The notes beneath the pieces are model-generated. The model ran no database searches and was not told where the DNA came from. It worked only from the letters and a program-made list of their open reading frames with translations. Both the position numbers and the translations under genes were made by a program. A stretch of DNA of 64,000 nt, from NCBI GenBank assembly GCA_013822735.1, contig PNKZ01000001.1:186001-250000 (forward strand), in the 5' to 3' direction. Shown here piece after piece: positions 43,153 through 52,060 of the stretch (positions within the stretch are counted from its first letter, which is position 1; each line of letters opens with the position of its first letter). Source of the DNA: Pirellula sp. (GTDB lineage: Bacteria > Planctomycetota > Planctomycetia > Pirellulales > PNKZ01).

Positions 43153-43830
43153 ATGCGGCGGTTGTTAGCGGAACATCGATGCCCCGGTTGCGAGATTCGC
43201 AAGGATCTCTGCTTTTGCGCCGAGATTCCGCGCGTGGAGCTGCAAACGCAAGTCATGCTGCTCATGCACACGGCAGAAGAAGTGCTCACGTCGAACACGG
43301 CCCGGCTCACGGCCCAAGCGCTGACGAATTGCGAGCTCAGAATCCGCGGCCGCAAAGACGCCCCGATGTCGCCGGAAGGTTTGCAGCGCGACGATCGCAC
43401 ATCGCTGCTGCTCTACCCGAGCCCGCACGCCGCGGAATTAAACGCCGAATTCGTCGCCGGCCTCACGAAGCCGGCCGTGCTCATCGTGCCCGACGGTAGT
43501 TGGGTGCAAACCAAACGCTTCGTGCGCCGCGATCCGGCCTTCGTCGGGATGCAACACGTAAAGCTGCCGCCGGGTCCGCCGTCGATCTATCGCCTCCGCC
43601 GACAAGTCGACACGCTCGGCCTCTGCACGCTCGAAGCCGTGGCGAGAGCGCTGGGCATTCTGGAAAGCCCCACAGCGCAAGCCAAGCTCGAACGCTTATT
43701 GCTCATCATGGTCGAACGCACCCTCTGGTCCCGCGGCGCGCTGAAGACGGCAGACAGCCGAACCGGTATCCCCAGCGAAGCCCTGGCCCTAAGAGCCCCC
43801 GGCCCAAGACGCCGACCGAGTGCCGACTAG
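43153..43830 (+). CDS. DTW domain protein (tRNA-uridine aminocarboxypropyltransferase type)
   Basis: A protein of about 225 residues. The N-terminal zinc-type cluster RCPGCEIRKDLCFCAEIPRV is followed by VMLLMHTAEEVLTSNTARL, the motif VPDGSWVQTKR (D-G-S-W in place of D-T-W), and the SIYRLRRQVDTLGLCTLEAV stretch that binds the SAM-derived group. TapT/DTWD enzymes transfer the aminocarboxypropyl group of SAM to tRNA uridine 47. ATG 43153 was chosen; an ATG at 43054 would overlap the SulP gene by 29 nt. Confidence 0.85.
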   Translation: MRRLLAEHRCPGCEIRKDLCFCAEIPRVELQTQVMLLMHTAEEVLTSNTARLTAQALTNCELRIRGRKDAPMSPEGLQRDDRTSLLLYPSPHAAELNAEFVAGLTKPAVLIVPDGSWVQTKRFVRRDPAFVGMQHVKLPPGPPSIYRLRRQVDTLGLCTLEAVARALGILESPTAQAKLERLLLIMVERTLWSRGALKTADSRTGIPSEALALRAPGPRRRPSAD

Positions 43831-44007
43831 CGTTGTAGCGCCCAGGGACGCCCACGGGCACCGGCGAGAGAGATGGGCCTAGCTGAATTTCTCTGTAAGA
43901 CCCTCGCGTCGTCCCGGTATTTCCCGTAGCGGACGAAGCGGCGTGGTAACTCGGGCCAATGGGGCGCGGTGCCCGCGGCCGCCGCCCAATTGAGGAAAGG
44001 TATCACC

Positions 44008-44538
44008 ATGTCCATCGCCTTACGGGAAAGCACGCGCGGCGTGCAGCAGACGAATCGTTACCTCGCATCCGTCGCGGAAAATGCGGCCGAACGTATCGAA
44101 ACCGCCGGTCGCCATTTCGTTCGCTATGGTTTGGTCGTCGTGCTCGCGTGGATCGGCGGCATGAAGTTCACCGCCTACGAAGCCGAAGGCATTTCGACAT
44201 TCGTGGCCAACAGCCCTTTGATGTCGCGAGCTTATCAATTGTTAAGCCAACGACAATTTTCCGTGATGTTGGGGTGCGTGGAGCTGCTTACGGCCGCACT
44301 GATTGCCGCGCGACCCGTTTCGGCAAGGTTTTCGGCGGTCGGAAGTACGTTGGCCGTGGGGATGTTTCTTACGACGCTCACGTTCCTGCTTTCCACGCCG
44401 GGCGTCGTTGAGCCGTCGCTGGGTTTTCCGGCGCTATCGGCCATGCCGGGTCAATTCCTGATCAAGGACGTCGTCCTATTGGGTGCCGCTCTCTGGACCG
44501 CGGGCGAAGCGTTGCGGGCAACGGGCCGCACGACTTAG
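44008..44538 (+). CDS. DUF417 (YkgB-like) membrane protein
   Basis: A 176-residue inner-membrane protein with four hydrophobic segments. FVRYGLVVVLAWIGGMKFTAYEAEGI is cut short here to its key FTAYEAEGI, the DUF417 signature, with VANSPLMSRAY next and FLLSTPGVVEPSLGFPALS before the last span. YkgB-type proteins are linked to reactive chlorine stress in E. coli; the function here is not shown. GAGGAAAGG lies 7 nt before the ATG. A cupin gene and an SDR gene follow on the same strand. Confidence 0.82.
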   Translation: MSIALRESTRGVQQTNRYLASVAENAAERIETAGRHFVRYGLVVVLAWIGGMKFTAYEAEGISTFVANSPLMSRAYQLLSQRQFSVMLGCVELLTAALIAARPVSARFSAVGSTLAVGMFLTTLTFLLSTPGVVEPSLGFPALSAMPGQFLIKDVVLLGAALWTAGEALRATGRTT

Positions 44539-44582
44539 CACAGGCATTCCGTTTTTCCATTAGCTGAATACGAGACTTACCG

Positions 44583-45032
44583 ATGAGGATCGCTTTTTCC
44601 ATGCGCCGGACGCTGCTTACACTTTCCGTCGGCGCTGCTCTCGGCGCCGCCGTCGACCTCGGCGGCTTAGCTATCGCCCATCACAAAGAGAAGGGCCATG
44701 TGAAAGTGGCCCAGCTCTCGCAGCGCGACATCCGTGAAAAGTTGGATGGGAACGACGCCGGGGCTACGGTGGTCGAGGTGACTTTCGAACCCGGCCAAGA
44801 GGATTCGCCGCACCGCCACGCCGGCCCGGTATTCGGCTATGTGTTGGAGGGGGAATACGAGCACGCGATCGACAACGAGCCGGTGAGAATCGATAAGGCC
44901 GGCGAAACGTTCTACGAACCGTCAGGCTGCGTGCATCGGGTGGCCAGGAATGCGAGCGGCAAGCAGAGAACTCGCCTGCTGGCGGTAATCCTGCACGCCC
45001 GCGACGACAAGCAGGTGACCGTGCCGGAGTAG
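44583..45032 (+). CDS. Exported small cupin protein
   Basis: A 149-residue protein with a signal-like N-terminus (about 9-32) and a cupin fold. Motif 1 is PHRHAGPVFGYVLEGEYEH with two His and a Glu; motif 2 is AGETFYEPSGCVHRVARN. The family binds a divalent metal; the reaction is not predictable. It begins 44 nt after the DUF417 gene, so both may be expressed together, perhaps under oxidative or chlorine stress. Confidence 0.82.
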   Translation: MRIAFSMRRTLLTLSVGAALGAAVDLGGLAIAHHKEKGHVKVAQLSQRDIREKLDGNDAGATVVEVTFEPGQEDSPHRHAGPVFGYVLEGEYEHAIDNEPVRIDKAGETFYEPSGCVHRVARNASGKQRTRLLAVILHARDDKQVTVPE

Positions 45033-45163
45033 CGTCAGAAGTAGCGGGCGATCGGCAGCCGATCGATCGCCGCCAACTTACCCAGGGTATCTTCCAAAAG
45101 GCCGTCCGACTCAGTGCCCGATTCGTTAGTGTCGACTCAGTATCTAGATAAAGGGGATCTACA

Positions 45164-46102
45164 ATGAGAATTCTTGTTGCCGGCGGAACCGGGGCCATCG
45201 GTCGTCCGCTGATTGCCGAGTTGCTCGCCAAAGGACACACATTGATTGCTCTGACCCGTTCGCCGGAAAACGCTTCGGCGTTGAGGGCACAAGGGATTGA
45301 ACCGGCAATCGCCGACGTGTTCGATGCCGACGCGGTTTCGGTAGCCGTTCGCCGCGCTCGGCCGGAGATTGTGATCGAACAACTCACCGCACTCCCCAGA
45401 ACTTACACCGCCGAATCTATGCGTGCCGCCGCTCCGTTCAACCATCGCATCCGTTTAGAAGGGGGTGCGAATGTGTTGGCAGCCGCGCAAGCGGCGGGCG
45501 TGCGACGTTACCTGCGGCAGTCGATCGCATTCTGGGGAGTTCCCGGTCGCGGATTGGCAACGGAAGATACGCCACTCTCGCTCGATGCCTCGCCCGCAGT
45601 GGCGGCAGATGCCCGCGTAGTCTCCGAGCTTGAGCATCGCTTGCTGGGAAATCCCAACATCGAAGGGATTATCCTGCGTTACGGCTTTTTCTACGGGCCC
45701 GGCACCTGGTTCGCCCCCGACGGCGATGTCGGCCGGCAGGTGCGGCAGCAACAGTTCCCCATCGTCGGGAGCGGCGCCGGCGTCTGGTCGTGGCTCCACA
45801 TCGAAGACGCGGCATGCGCGACCGTTGCGGCGGTGGAACAAGGCAAACCGGGGATTTATCTGATCGCCGATGACGAACCGTTGGCGGTGAACCGTTGGCT
45901 CCCGGCGTTTGCGCAATGGTTGAAGGCTCCGGCCCCGCCGCAGATATCTTTGGCGGATGCTCGGGAAGCGGGCGGTGAGGACGCGATTTACTACGGCATG
46001 CAAATGCGAGGCGCATCGAATGCCAAGGCAAAACGTGAGTTGGGCTTTCGGCCGCGACCGTTGGAGTGGCTCGTCGAATCAGCCGTTGCTCAGGCCGGTT
46101 AA
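45164..46102 (+). CDS. NAD(P)-binding extended SDR / sugar-epimerase-like protein
   Basis: A 312-residue extended short-chain dehydrogenase. The cofactor loop is GGTGAIGRPL at 7-16, then TRSPENAS, RRYLRQSIAFWG, and GIILRYGFFYGPGTWF. The usual YxxxK is not obvious, so it may be an atypical SDR. The C-terminal SNAKAKRELGFRP is common in UDP-sugar epimerase relatives. GGGGA lies a few nt before the ATG. It stands 131 nt after the cupin gene on the same strand. Confidence 0.82.
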   Translation: MRILVAGGTGAIGRPLIAELLAKGHTLIALTRSPENASALRAQGIEPAIADVFDADAVSVAVRRARPEIVIEQLTALPRTYTAESMRAAAPFNHRIRLEGGANVLAAAQAAGVRRYLRQSIAFWGVPGRGLATEDTPLSLDASPAVAADARVVSELEHRLLGNPNIEGIILRYGFFYGPGTWFAPDGDVGRQVRQQQFPIVGSGAGVWSWLHIEDAACATVAAVEQGKPGIYLIADDEPLAVNRWLPAFAQWLKAPAPPQISLADAREAGGEDAIYYGMQMRGASNAKAKRELGFRPRPLEWLVESAVAQAG

Positions 46103-46516
46103 CGCGACGTGACGTCGGGGCGATCCCGGCAAGCATGTCGCTGAGACAAGAATGTGCCTGCGAGGAAAAGTTGCTTGGAACCTTAACCCGAAGTTTGCAT
46201 GGATCTGCGTCGACTCACCAGGCCGCGTTTCCTTAGCACGGAACGAAGCGGGGTGCTGCCGACGACTTGGTTGAGGGCGTCCGGGAATTCATATCGGCAA
46301 TCGTGGCAATCGAGTGTTCGCATTCGACGCAATAAAGCGGCGAGTAAGCGTGGAAAACGTACGCGCCGGAATTGACCGCGTTATCGAAAGAAAACGCGAT
46401 CGTCAATTCGCGGACGGTCTCTGTACAGCAACCTGGGCCACCCGCGAACTGCCAAGTTGCCATTGCCCCAGAGACGGCTGTCCTTGGGCTTTGCGCGGAG
46501 TGCCGTTGTCGGGCAG
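46103..46516. other. Region with decayed sequence and one repeat fragment
   Basis: About 414 nt. Bases 46431-46446 match one arm of the hairpin repeat seen at 46937-46952. A minus-strand open frame (46233-46520) crosses this repeat and has no good start, so I do not call it a gene. Nothing else recognisable. Confidence 0.4.
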
Positions 46517-46729
46517 TCAATTCGAGTCTTGGTTGCCGCCGATGGTGAGTTGGCCCGTCACGGTGCAGGCCACGATTCTGCCCGCGTCGTCTTTCACCTC
46601 TGTCGTTGCGACGTGGGAATACCCTTCGCGCGTCAGTAAATCAAAGGCGCTCTTCGTCCGGCCGGCGAAGTGCGAGCCGCGGAAGTCTTCCCCCGTGAAC
46701 TTGGGGACGACGATGGAACGTGCGGACAT
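46517..46729 (-). CDS. Small unknown protein
   Basis: A 70-residue soluble protein, MSARSIVVPKFTG at the N-terminus and VTGQLTIGGNQDSN at the end. An AGGA lies 7 nt before the ATG at 46729, and the sequence is not repeat-derived, so translation is plausible. No family recognised. Confidence 0.5.
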   Translation of the reverse strand: MSARSIVVPKFTGEDFRGSHFAGRTKSAFDLLTREGYSHVATTEVKDDAGRIVACTVTGQLTIGGNQDSN

Positions 46730-46841
46730 CGGGCTTCCTGACTGATCGAGTTCGACGACGGCTACCCGATCATTCTACCGCACCGGCAGCAGCAACAGGG
46801 ATGAATTCAATGCCGTCCGCACGCCGGCATTTACCGGCCGT

Positions 46842-47139
46842 GGGTGGCCCAGGTTGCTCGCAACCTGGGTCTACAAGAGGCCCAAAGCAGTGGAGAGAGT
46901 GAACAGTTGAAGCCTCTCCTAAACCCAGGTTGCAAAGCAACCTGGGCCACCCGCGAAGAAAACGCCGCAGGCGTTTCGCAACAAAGCCCAGGGTCGCTTG
47001 AGCGCACCCTGGGTTAAGGAATCCCCAACGCAGCATCTGTGGAACCCCCAGCGGGGTTCCATAATCAGGACCGAGTGGTCGCCCACCCGGAGTGCGCTGC
47101 GCGACTCCGGGCTCTAATGTGAAACCCCGGCAGGGTTTC
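46842..47139. repeat. Array of perfect hairpin repeats
   Basis: In about 300 nt, consecutive perfect inverted repeats occur: 46842-46857 with 46937-46952 (16 bp), which encloses local hairpins 46848-46869 and 46924-46946; CCCAGGGT 46987-46994 with 47006-47013; GGAACCCC 47041-47048 with 47053-47060; CCCGGAGT 47086-47093 with 47104-47111; GAAACCC 47121-47127 with 47133-47139. No gene is visible. A fragment recurs at 46431-46446. It looks like a landing site of several dispersed planctomycete repeat families. Confidence 0.75.
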
Positions 47140-47149
47140 GGCTCGGCGC

Positions 47150-47186
47150 AAAAAAGAAGGGACGCACTTCGTGGGAAGTGCGTCCC
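47150..47186 (-). terminator. Strong Rho-independent terminator for the chemoreceptor-like gene
   Basis: A perfect 12-bp stem, GGGACGCACTTC (47159-47170) with 47175-47186, has a 4-nt loop. On the minus strand it is followed by TTCTTTTTTG. It lies 80 nt after the stop of the minus-strand gene at 47266. Confidence 0.88.
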
Positions 47187-47210
47187 CTGGAATCGGACTT
47201 TTTTTTGGCA

Positions 47211-47238
47211 GACGGCGGGGGTGAACCCCGCCGCTCGC
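47211..47238. repeat. 28-nt hairpin repeat, copy 2
   Basis: Differs from copy 1 (34582-34609) at a single loop base. The 8-bp stem is identical. It lies between the terminator and the end of the chemoreceptor-like gene. Confidence 0.8.
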
Positions 47239-47265
47239 CGGAGACGATGTAACGCGTCGCGCGTC

Positions 47266-48510
47266 TTACACGCGGGCCAGTTTCTTGCGCTTTTTGCTGC
47301 GGGCCGAGGAGCTTTCGCTCTTGCCGCGGCGTTTGCCGCTTGTGCCGGACGACTTGCGCGACTTCTTCTTGCTTTGCTCCTGGATGAGCAGCGAGTGCCA
47401 GCCGGTCGCGTAGGTTTCGAAGCCCGGCGACGAGGCATGGGCGATGCAGCAGGGTTGGTCGCCGATGTGCGAGACGGTGTAGTCCTTCTTGCCGGCGAAG
47501 AGTCGGCCGCGATCGCCGAATTCGATGGTCTCGCCGAGGATCCGGTCCGACGAATCGGCCAGCACGCGGCCCGAGTCGTCGACGATGCAAACGCGCGTCA
47601 TTTGTTTTTCTTCTTCGGTGAGCGACACGCCCTTCACGATGGTCTGCGCCAAGGCTTCCCAGTTGAAGACGATACCGAGCACGCCGATCGGCCGGCCATG
47701 TTCGTCGCCGTTTTCACGCACGGCACACGAGTAGACTAGCGAGAAGCGATCGTTCACGAGGGAGCTACGGTGCACGCTTTGGAAGCCGAACTCGGCGCCG
47801 CTGCGGGTAGCAAGCGCCGTATCAAACCAAGCGGCGCCGCGGTGTTCGGTTCCTTGCGAGCGGTATTGTTCCGGTCGACCGTTGGCGATGATGCGTCCTT
47901 GCAGGTCGCAGAGCACCAGGTCGTAGTAAACGGTGTACGAGTTGAGGATGACCCCCATACGGCGGCTGGCGAATTGCTGCGCTTCGGGAGTCTTCTTCGT
48001 AAGAGCGTCGACCAAGCTCGCGTCGGTGGCCCACCAGCGAACGTCGCACGAACGTTCGTAGAGGTTGCGGTCGATCAGGTCGATGTTCATCAGCGCCAAG
48101 TCGGAGAGACGCGTGCCGTTGAAGGCGGTGCTCATCGCGCGGCTGGCCTTGCCGATGCGGGCCAACGTCCGGCCCGAACGCTTCTTCAAGTTGGCGACCA
48201 CCTTGGCCGAGGTGTTCGAGAGCCCGGCGATTTCCATGGCGACGATATTGAACGCCTTACCGGCTTCGCCTGCCCGAGCGGCTTCAATGCGCGCGTTCAA
48301 GGCGAGAACGCGGATCTGATCGTTGACCGTGTCGATCGCGGAGATCGTGCGGTTCATCACTTTATCAAGCGTACGCGTGAGGCCCGCGACGACTTCCGGA
48401 TTGAAATTGTCCTCGGCTTGCATTTCCTCGAACTCCCACAGAGGCAAAAAACTAGAAAAAGCGCTGACAGGGTCGACGTTTCGCCTCAAACGTCGGCCCG
48501 TGCTCGGCAT
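47266..48510 (-). CDS. Soluble methyl-accepting-type receptor with C-terminal Cache-like domain
   Basis: A protein of about 414 residues with no membrane segment. The N-terminal part holds an MCP signalling tip-like segment (IRVLALNARIEAARAGEAG, then FNIVAMEIAGLS) in a helical region. The C-terminal ~270 residues look like a Cache/PAS-like sensor (YYDLVLCDLQGRIIANG, RFSLVYSCAVRENG, GVLGIVFNWEAL, VCIVDDSGRVLADSS). The order is the reverse of classical receptors, where the sensor precedes the signalling domain. The tail is a Lys/Arg/Ser-rich low-complexity segment. It is divergent from cheA. Start ATG 48510 is used; a GTG at 48528 is also possible. Confidence 0.8.
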   Translation of the reverse strand: MPSTGRRLRRNVDPVSAFSSFLPLWEFEEMQAEDNFNPEVVAGLTRTLDKVMNRTISAIDTVNDQIRVLALNARIEAARAGEAGKAFNIVAMEIAGLSNTSAKVVANLKKRSGRTLARIGKASRAMSTAFNGTRLSDLALMNIDLIDRNLYERSCDVRWWATDASLVDALTKKTPEAQQFASRRMGVILNSYTVYYDLVLCDLQGRIIANGRPEQYRSQGTEHRGAAWFDTALATRSGAEFGFQSVHRSSLVNDRFSLVYSCAVRENGDEHGRPIGVLGIVFNWEALAQTIVKGVSLTEEEKQMTRVCIVDDSGRVLADSSDRILGETIEFGDRGRLFAGKKDYTVSHIGDQPCCIAHASSPGFETYATGWHSLLIQEQSKKKSRKSSGTSGKRRGKSESSSARSKKRKKLARV

Positions 48511-48726
48511 GCGGAAAGAGTAGGTCACAGTGAGGGAGTGGCAAATTGTCGCATGACCAAATTTGACACAATCCGTGACCTAGATTTGCCCGCACCACGA
48601 ATGTTCCCGCAAGACGTCCTCGCTTAGCGGGGGGCGTGCGAATCGAAGCTGTTGGCGGACGGCTCGATTCACGCCGCATGGGGGCATGTCATGGGATCTT
48701 TTCAGACATTGCAACGAGGCCGCGCG

Positions 48727-51372
48727 ATGATGTCCGCCGAACAAGCGTCTGCACCCGTCGATCCGCTCTTGCGCGACTTTGTCGTGGAGTCGATGGAGAA
48801 CCTGGCGGAAGTGCAAAGCCGACTGCTGGCCATCGAACAGGCCGGCGACGCCGCCGACAACGAACTGCTCAACGACGTCTTCCGCCGCGTGCATACGGTC
48901 AAGGGGATCGCCGGGTTCTTGGCGCTCGAGCGCATTTTGGAACTGGCGCATGCTTTGGAAAATGTGCTGAGCCTGATGCGCGATCGGAAACTTTCGCCGA
49001 GCGCCGAAACGATCGAGGCCTTGCTGCAAGGCTCCGACCTGCTGCAACGGATGGTGCAAGACGTGGAACGCTCGAATCAATACGATTGCTCCGCGCAAAT
49101 CGAGTCGCTGAGGCAGATCGCCGACGGTAAGAAGCAGGCGCCGGTGGAACAAAGCCTCGCGAAGGTAGAAATCGCCGTCGCGAAGCTGGCAGAAGAGACG
49201 GTGCCGGAGCCAGTGAAACAGGCGGCGGAAGCGCCGGTCGCCTTGCAAGCGGAGCCTGCCAAGGCTCCGGTAAAAGCGGCCGCCGCACCGAGCGCGCCTG
49301 CCGCGGGAGGGGAAGCCGGCGGTAACGCGACGATTCGCGTCGCCGTGAGCGTGCTCGAAAATCTGGTGAACCTGGCCGGCGAAATGGTGCTGGCTCGGAA
49401 TCAACTCTTACGCGCCATCCACGGCAAGCGGCAAAGCGGCCTGAACGCGGCCGGTGCGAAGCTCGACCAAGTCACGACGGCCATGCAAGACGCCATCATG
49501 GGCGCGCGCATGCAGCCGGTCGGCACGGTGTTCGGCCGGTTTCCGCGCATGCTCCGCGAACTGGCTCGCAAGCTGCAGAAACAATGCCGCCTCACGGTCG
49601 AGGGAGACGACGTCGAACTCGATCGCACGATTCTGGAAGCGATCGTCGACCCGCTCACGCACTTGATTCGCAATTCCGTGGACCACGGCCTCGAAACGCC
49701 GCGCGTGCGCGAAGAGAGCGGCAAGCCGGCGGAAGGGGAACTCCGGCTCTGCGCGTTTCGCCGTGCCGGAAAAGTACACATTACCTTGAGCGACGACGGC
49801 CGCGGCATCGATCGCAAGCGCGTGCTCGAGAAAGCGATTTCGCAAGGGCTGGTCCCCGCGCAGCAAGCCGGCGCGATGAGCGACCGCGACGTCTATCAAC
49901 TGATTTTCCGCCCCGGGTTTTCCACAGCCGAACAAGTTTCGGAAGTGAGCGGACGCGGAGTCGGCATGGATGTGGTGAAGAGCCACATCGAAAAGGTCGG
50001 CGGCACCGTCGGCGTCGAAAGCACGCCGGGCCAGGGGACCACCGTGCATATCAGCCTGCCGCTGACGTTGGCGATTTTGCCGGCGTGGATCGTTCATCAA
50101 GGAAGCTATCGAATCGCGGTGCCGGAATCGGCGATCGTCGAACTGATTCGCCTGAACACGGGCGAGGAAGGTTCGCGCATCGAACGGGTCGACAACGCGC
50201 CGGTGTTGCGTCGCCGCGGGCAATTGTTGCCGCTGATTCGGCTGGATGAGTTGCTGCCCTGTCCGGCGGGAGAAACTCCCGTGAAGCGGCCGGCCGACAA
50301 CGTGATTGTGCTGGAGACCGGCTTCTTGCGCTACGGCCTCGTGGTCGAGCACATGAACGACCCGGAACAGATCGTGGTGAAGCCGCTGGGAAAACATTTT
50401 TCCGGCTGCCCGTATATCGACGGCGCGGCGGTGCTCGGCGACGGCCGCGTGACGTACGTGCTCGACGTGGCGGGCGCGGCGACGCATGCCGGCCTAAGCG
50501 GCCGGAGCTTGGAGCCGCTCGTGAACGCCGAGGAAACCAGCACGGTGCGCGAGACGCAAACGGCGCTCTTGTTCCGCACGGCCGACGGCCGCATGGCGGC
50601 GATCTCCCGCATGATGATTCAACGGATCGAACGGATGGACGCCGCGCAGATTCGGCCGATGCACGGGACGTACGCCGTCGGTTATGAAAATCGAATGATG
50701 CCGCTGGTGAAGCTGCGCGACGACATGCCGGCCCCGTCGGGCTGCGGCTACGTGCTGGTGTTTCAAGCCATGGCGGATGAGATCGGCATTTGGGCTTCGG
50801 AGCTCGTCGACATTCGCGAAGTGCCGACCACGGTCGACGCGCGGCTACGCTCGACGCCGGGTTCGCTGGGCACCGTGGTCGTCGACGGCGAACCTGTCGA
50901 ACTGCTCGATGTGTTCGAACTGGCCGACGGCATGAACGACCCGCACGCGAAGACGCCGGCCAAGGGACACGACGACGGCGGCACGCCGATGACCATTCTG
51001 CTGGTGGAAGACGTGCAGTTCTTCCGTCAGCAAGTGAGCCGCTTCCTGCGCCGCGCGGGCTATCGCATCGTGATGGCCGAGAACGGCGCGAAGGCCTTGA
51101 GCATCCTGCAAGAAGGCAAGGAATCGGTGCAGGTCGTGCTCACCGACATCGAAATGCCGGTGATGAACGGCATCGAACTCTGTCGCAAGATCAAGGGAGA
51201 TGCAAACCTCGCGCACTTGCCGGTGATTGCGTTGACCGCGCTCAACGGCGAAGGGGACATGCGACGAGGTCGGGAGGCCGGCTTCAACGATTGGCAAGTG
51301 AAGCTCGATCGCGACCGGCTGCTCGCCGCGATTCGCGCGATCGTACGCGACGCGAACCTTTGCGAAGACTAA
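48727..51372 (+). CDS. cheA: Hybrid chemotaxis histidine kinase CheA with C-terminal receiver
   Basis: A protein of about 881 residues. HPt domain: His56 in RRVHTVKGIAGFL. A Pro/Ala/Glu-rich linker replaces the P2 domain. Dimerisation and kinase core: NLVNLAGEMVLARNQLL, LIRNSVDHGLETP (N box), DDGRGID and GRGVGMDVV (G boxes), PGQGTTVHISLPLTLAI. Two CheW-like domains follow (about 450-590 and 600-740). The last ~120 residues are a receiver with phospho-acceptor Asp in VVLTDIEMPVMNG. ATG 48727 has GAGG upstream; ATG 48691 is an alternative. cheW follows, and a receptor-like gene is divergent. No cheR or cheB lies nearby. Confidence 0.9.
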   Translation: MMSAEQASAPVDPLLRDFVVESMENLAEVQSRLLAIEQAGDAADNELLNDVFRRVHTVKGIAGFLALERILELAHALENVLSLMRDRKLSPSAETIEALLQGSDLLQRMVQDVERSNQYDCSAQIESLRQIADGKKQAPVEQSLAKVEIAVAKLAEETVPEPVKQAAEAPVALQAEPAKAPVKAAAAPSAPAAGGEAGGNATIRVAVSVLENLVNLAGEMVLARNQLLRAIHGKRQSGLNAAGAKLDQVTTAMQDAIMGARMQPVGTVFGRFPRMLRELARKLQKQCRLTVEGDDVELDRTILEAIVDPLTHLIRNSVDHGLETPRVREESGKPAEGELRLCAFRRAGKVHITLSDDGRGIDRKRVLEKAISQGLVPAQQAGAMSDRDVYQLIFRPGFSTAEQVSEVSGRGVGMDVVKSHIEKVGGTVGVESTPGQGTTVHISLPLTLAILPAWIVHQGSYRIAVPESAIVELIRLNTGEEGSRIERVDNAPVLRRRGQLLPLIRLDELLPCPAGETPVKRPADNVIVLETGFLRYGLVVEHMNDPEQIVVKPLGKHFSGCPYIDGAAVLGDGRVTYVLDVAGAATHAGLSGRSLEPLVNAEETSTVRETQTALLFRTADGRMAAISRMMIQRIERMDAAQIRPMHGTYAVGYENRMMPLVKLRDDMPAPSGCGYVLVFQAMADEIGIWASELVDIREVPTTVDARLRSTPGSLGTVVVDGEPVELLDVFELADGMNDPHAKTPAKGHDDGGTPMTILLVEDVQFFRQQVSRFLRRAGYRIVMAENGAKALSILQEGKESVQVVLTDIEMPVMNGIELCRKIKGDANLAHLPVIALTALNGEGDMRRGREAGFNDWQVKLDRDRLLAAIRAIVRDANLCED

Positions 51373-51425
51373 TCGGCGATACACGACTAAAACAAGCACT
51401 TCAGAGTGAGCGATCGGGAACGACC

Positions 51426-51929
51426 ATGAGCATGCAACTTGCCGCCGCGAAGGATTCCGTCGGAGAAACCGTGGAAGTGATTACGTTGCGCATCGGCAGG
51501 CATCGGCTCGGCGTGGATATCGGCCGAGTCACGGAAATCAGCACCCGATTGCGGCCGTTTCCCGCGCCGGTGGCCATCGAACATATTGCCGGCGTGTTGA
51601 ATTTGCGCGGCGAAGTGGTGACGGTGCTTAAGCTCGACGTGCTGCTGGGCGCCTCAAGGAATAACGCTTCGCACCGCCGTGTCGCAGACGCTGGGAAGAC
51701 GAAGTACGTGCTTCTGCGTTCCGGCGACGATCGGGCCGCCGTGGAAGTCGACGAAGTGGAAGACGTGCAGGAGATTTTCCGTTCCGACGTGTTGCCGCTG
51801 CCCGATAACGTCGGCCGCCGCATTGCCGCGCTTTGCGACGGCGTGCTCCCGCAAGCGACCGGAATGTTGCTGATGCTCGACGTTGCGCGACTCTTCGCGC
51901 TGGAAGATGGCGCGAAGGCTCGCAAGTAG
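51426..51929 (+). CDS. cheW: Chemotaxis coupling protein CheW
   Basis: A 167-residue single CheW domain. VEVITLRIGRHRLGVDIGRV starts the fold, then RLRPFPAPVAIEHIAGVLNLRG and EVVTVLKLDVLLG, the core of the family, and YVLLRSGDDRAAVEVDEVEDV. It links receptors to CheA. It lies 53 nt after cheA, on the same strand. A pair of inverted 28-nt repeats follows the stop codon. Confidence 0.92.
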   Translation: MSMQLAAAKDSVGETVEVITLRIGRHRLGVDIGRVTEISTRLRPFPAPVAIEHIAGVLNLRGEVVTVLKLDVLLGASRNNASHRRVADAGKTKYVLLRSGDDRAAVEVDEVEDVQEIFRSDVLPLPDNVGRRIAALCDGVLPQATGMLLMLDVARLFALEDGAKARK

Positions 51930-51939
51930 AGCGAGTCGT

Positions 51940-52035
51940 GCGAGCGGCAGGATTTACTCCCGCCGTCTGAATTCGACTCGACCGCAACGAAAGAGCGACC
52001 AAGAAAAGACGGCGGGGATAAATCCTGCCGCTCGC
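51940..52035. repeat. Inverted pair of 28-nt hairpin repeats (copies 3 and 4)
   Basis: Copy 3 (51940-51967) is in reverse and copy 4 (52008-52035) in forward orientation, so the two arms can pair with each other or each fold alone. They lie between cheW and a convergent gene ending at 52061. Copies 3 and 4 differ from copies 1 and 2 by stem changes that keep pairing (G-C to A-T or G-T at one pair, G-T wobble at another). Confidence 0.8.
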
Positions 52036-52060
52036 AATTTGTCGACTGTCGAACGCCGCC

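Noticed and set aside
46233-46520. Minus-strand frame of 95 codons following the 70-residue gene
   Set aside because: It would need a TTG start, crosses a dispersed repeat fragment at 46431-46446 and has mixed low-quality composition; likely decayed sequence.
46842-47139. Repeat array considered as CRISPR
   Set aside because: Units differ from each other, spacing is irregular, each unit is its own hairpin and no cas gene is near.
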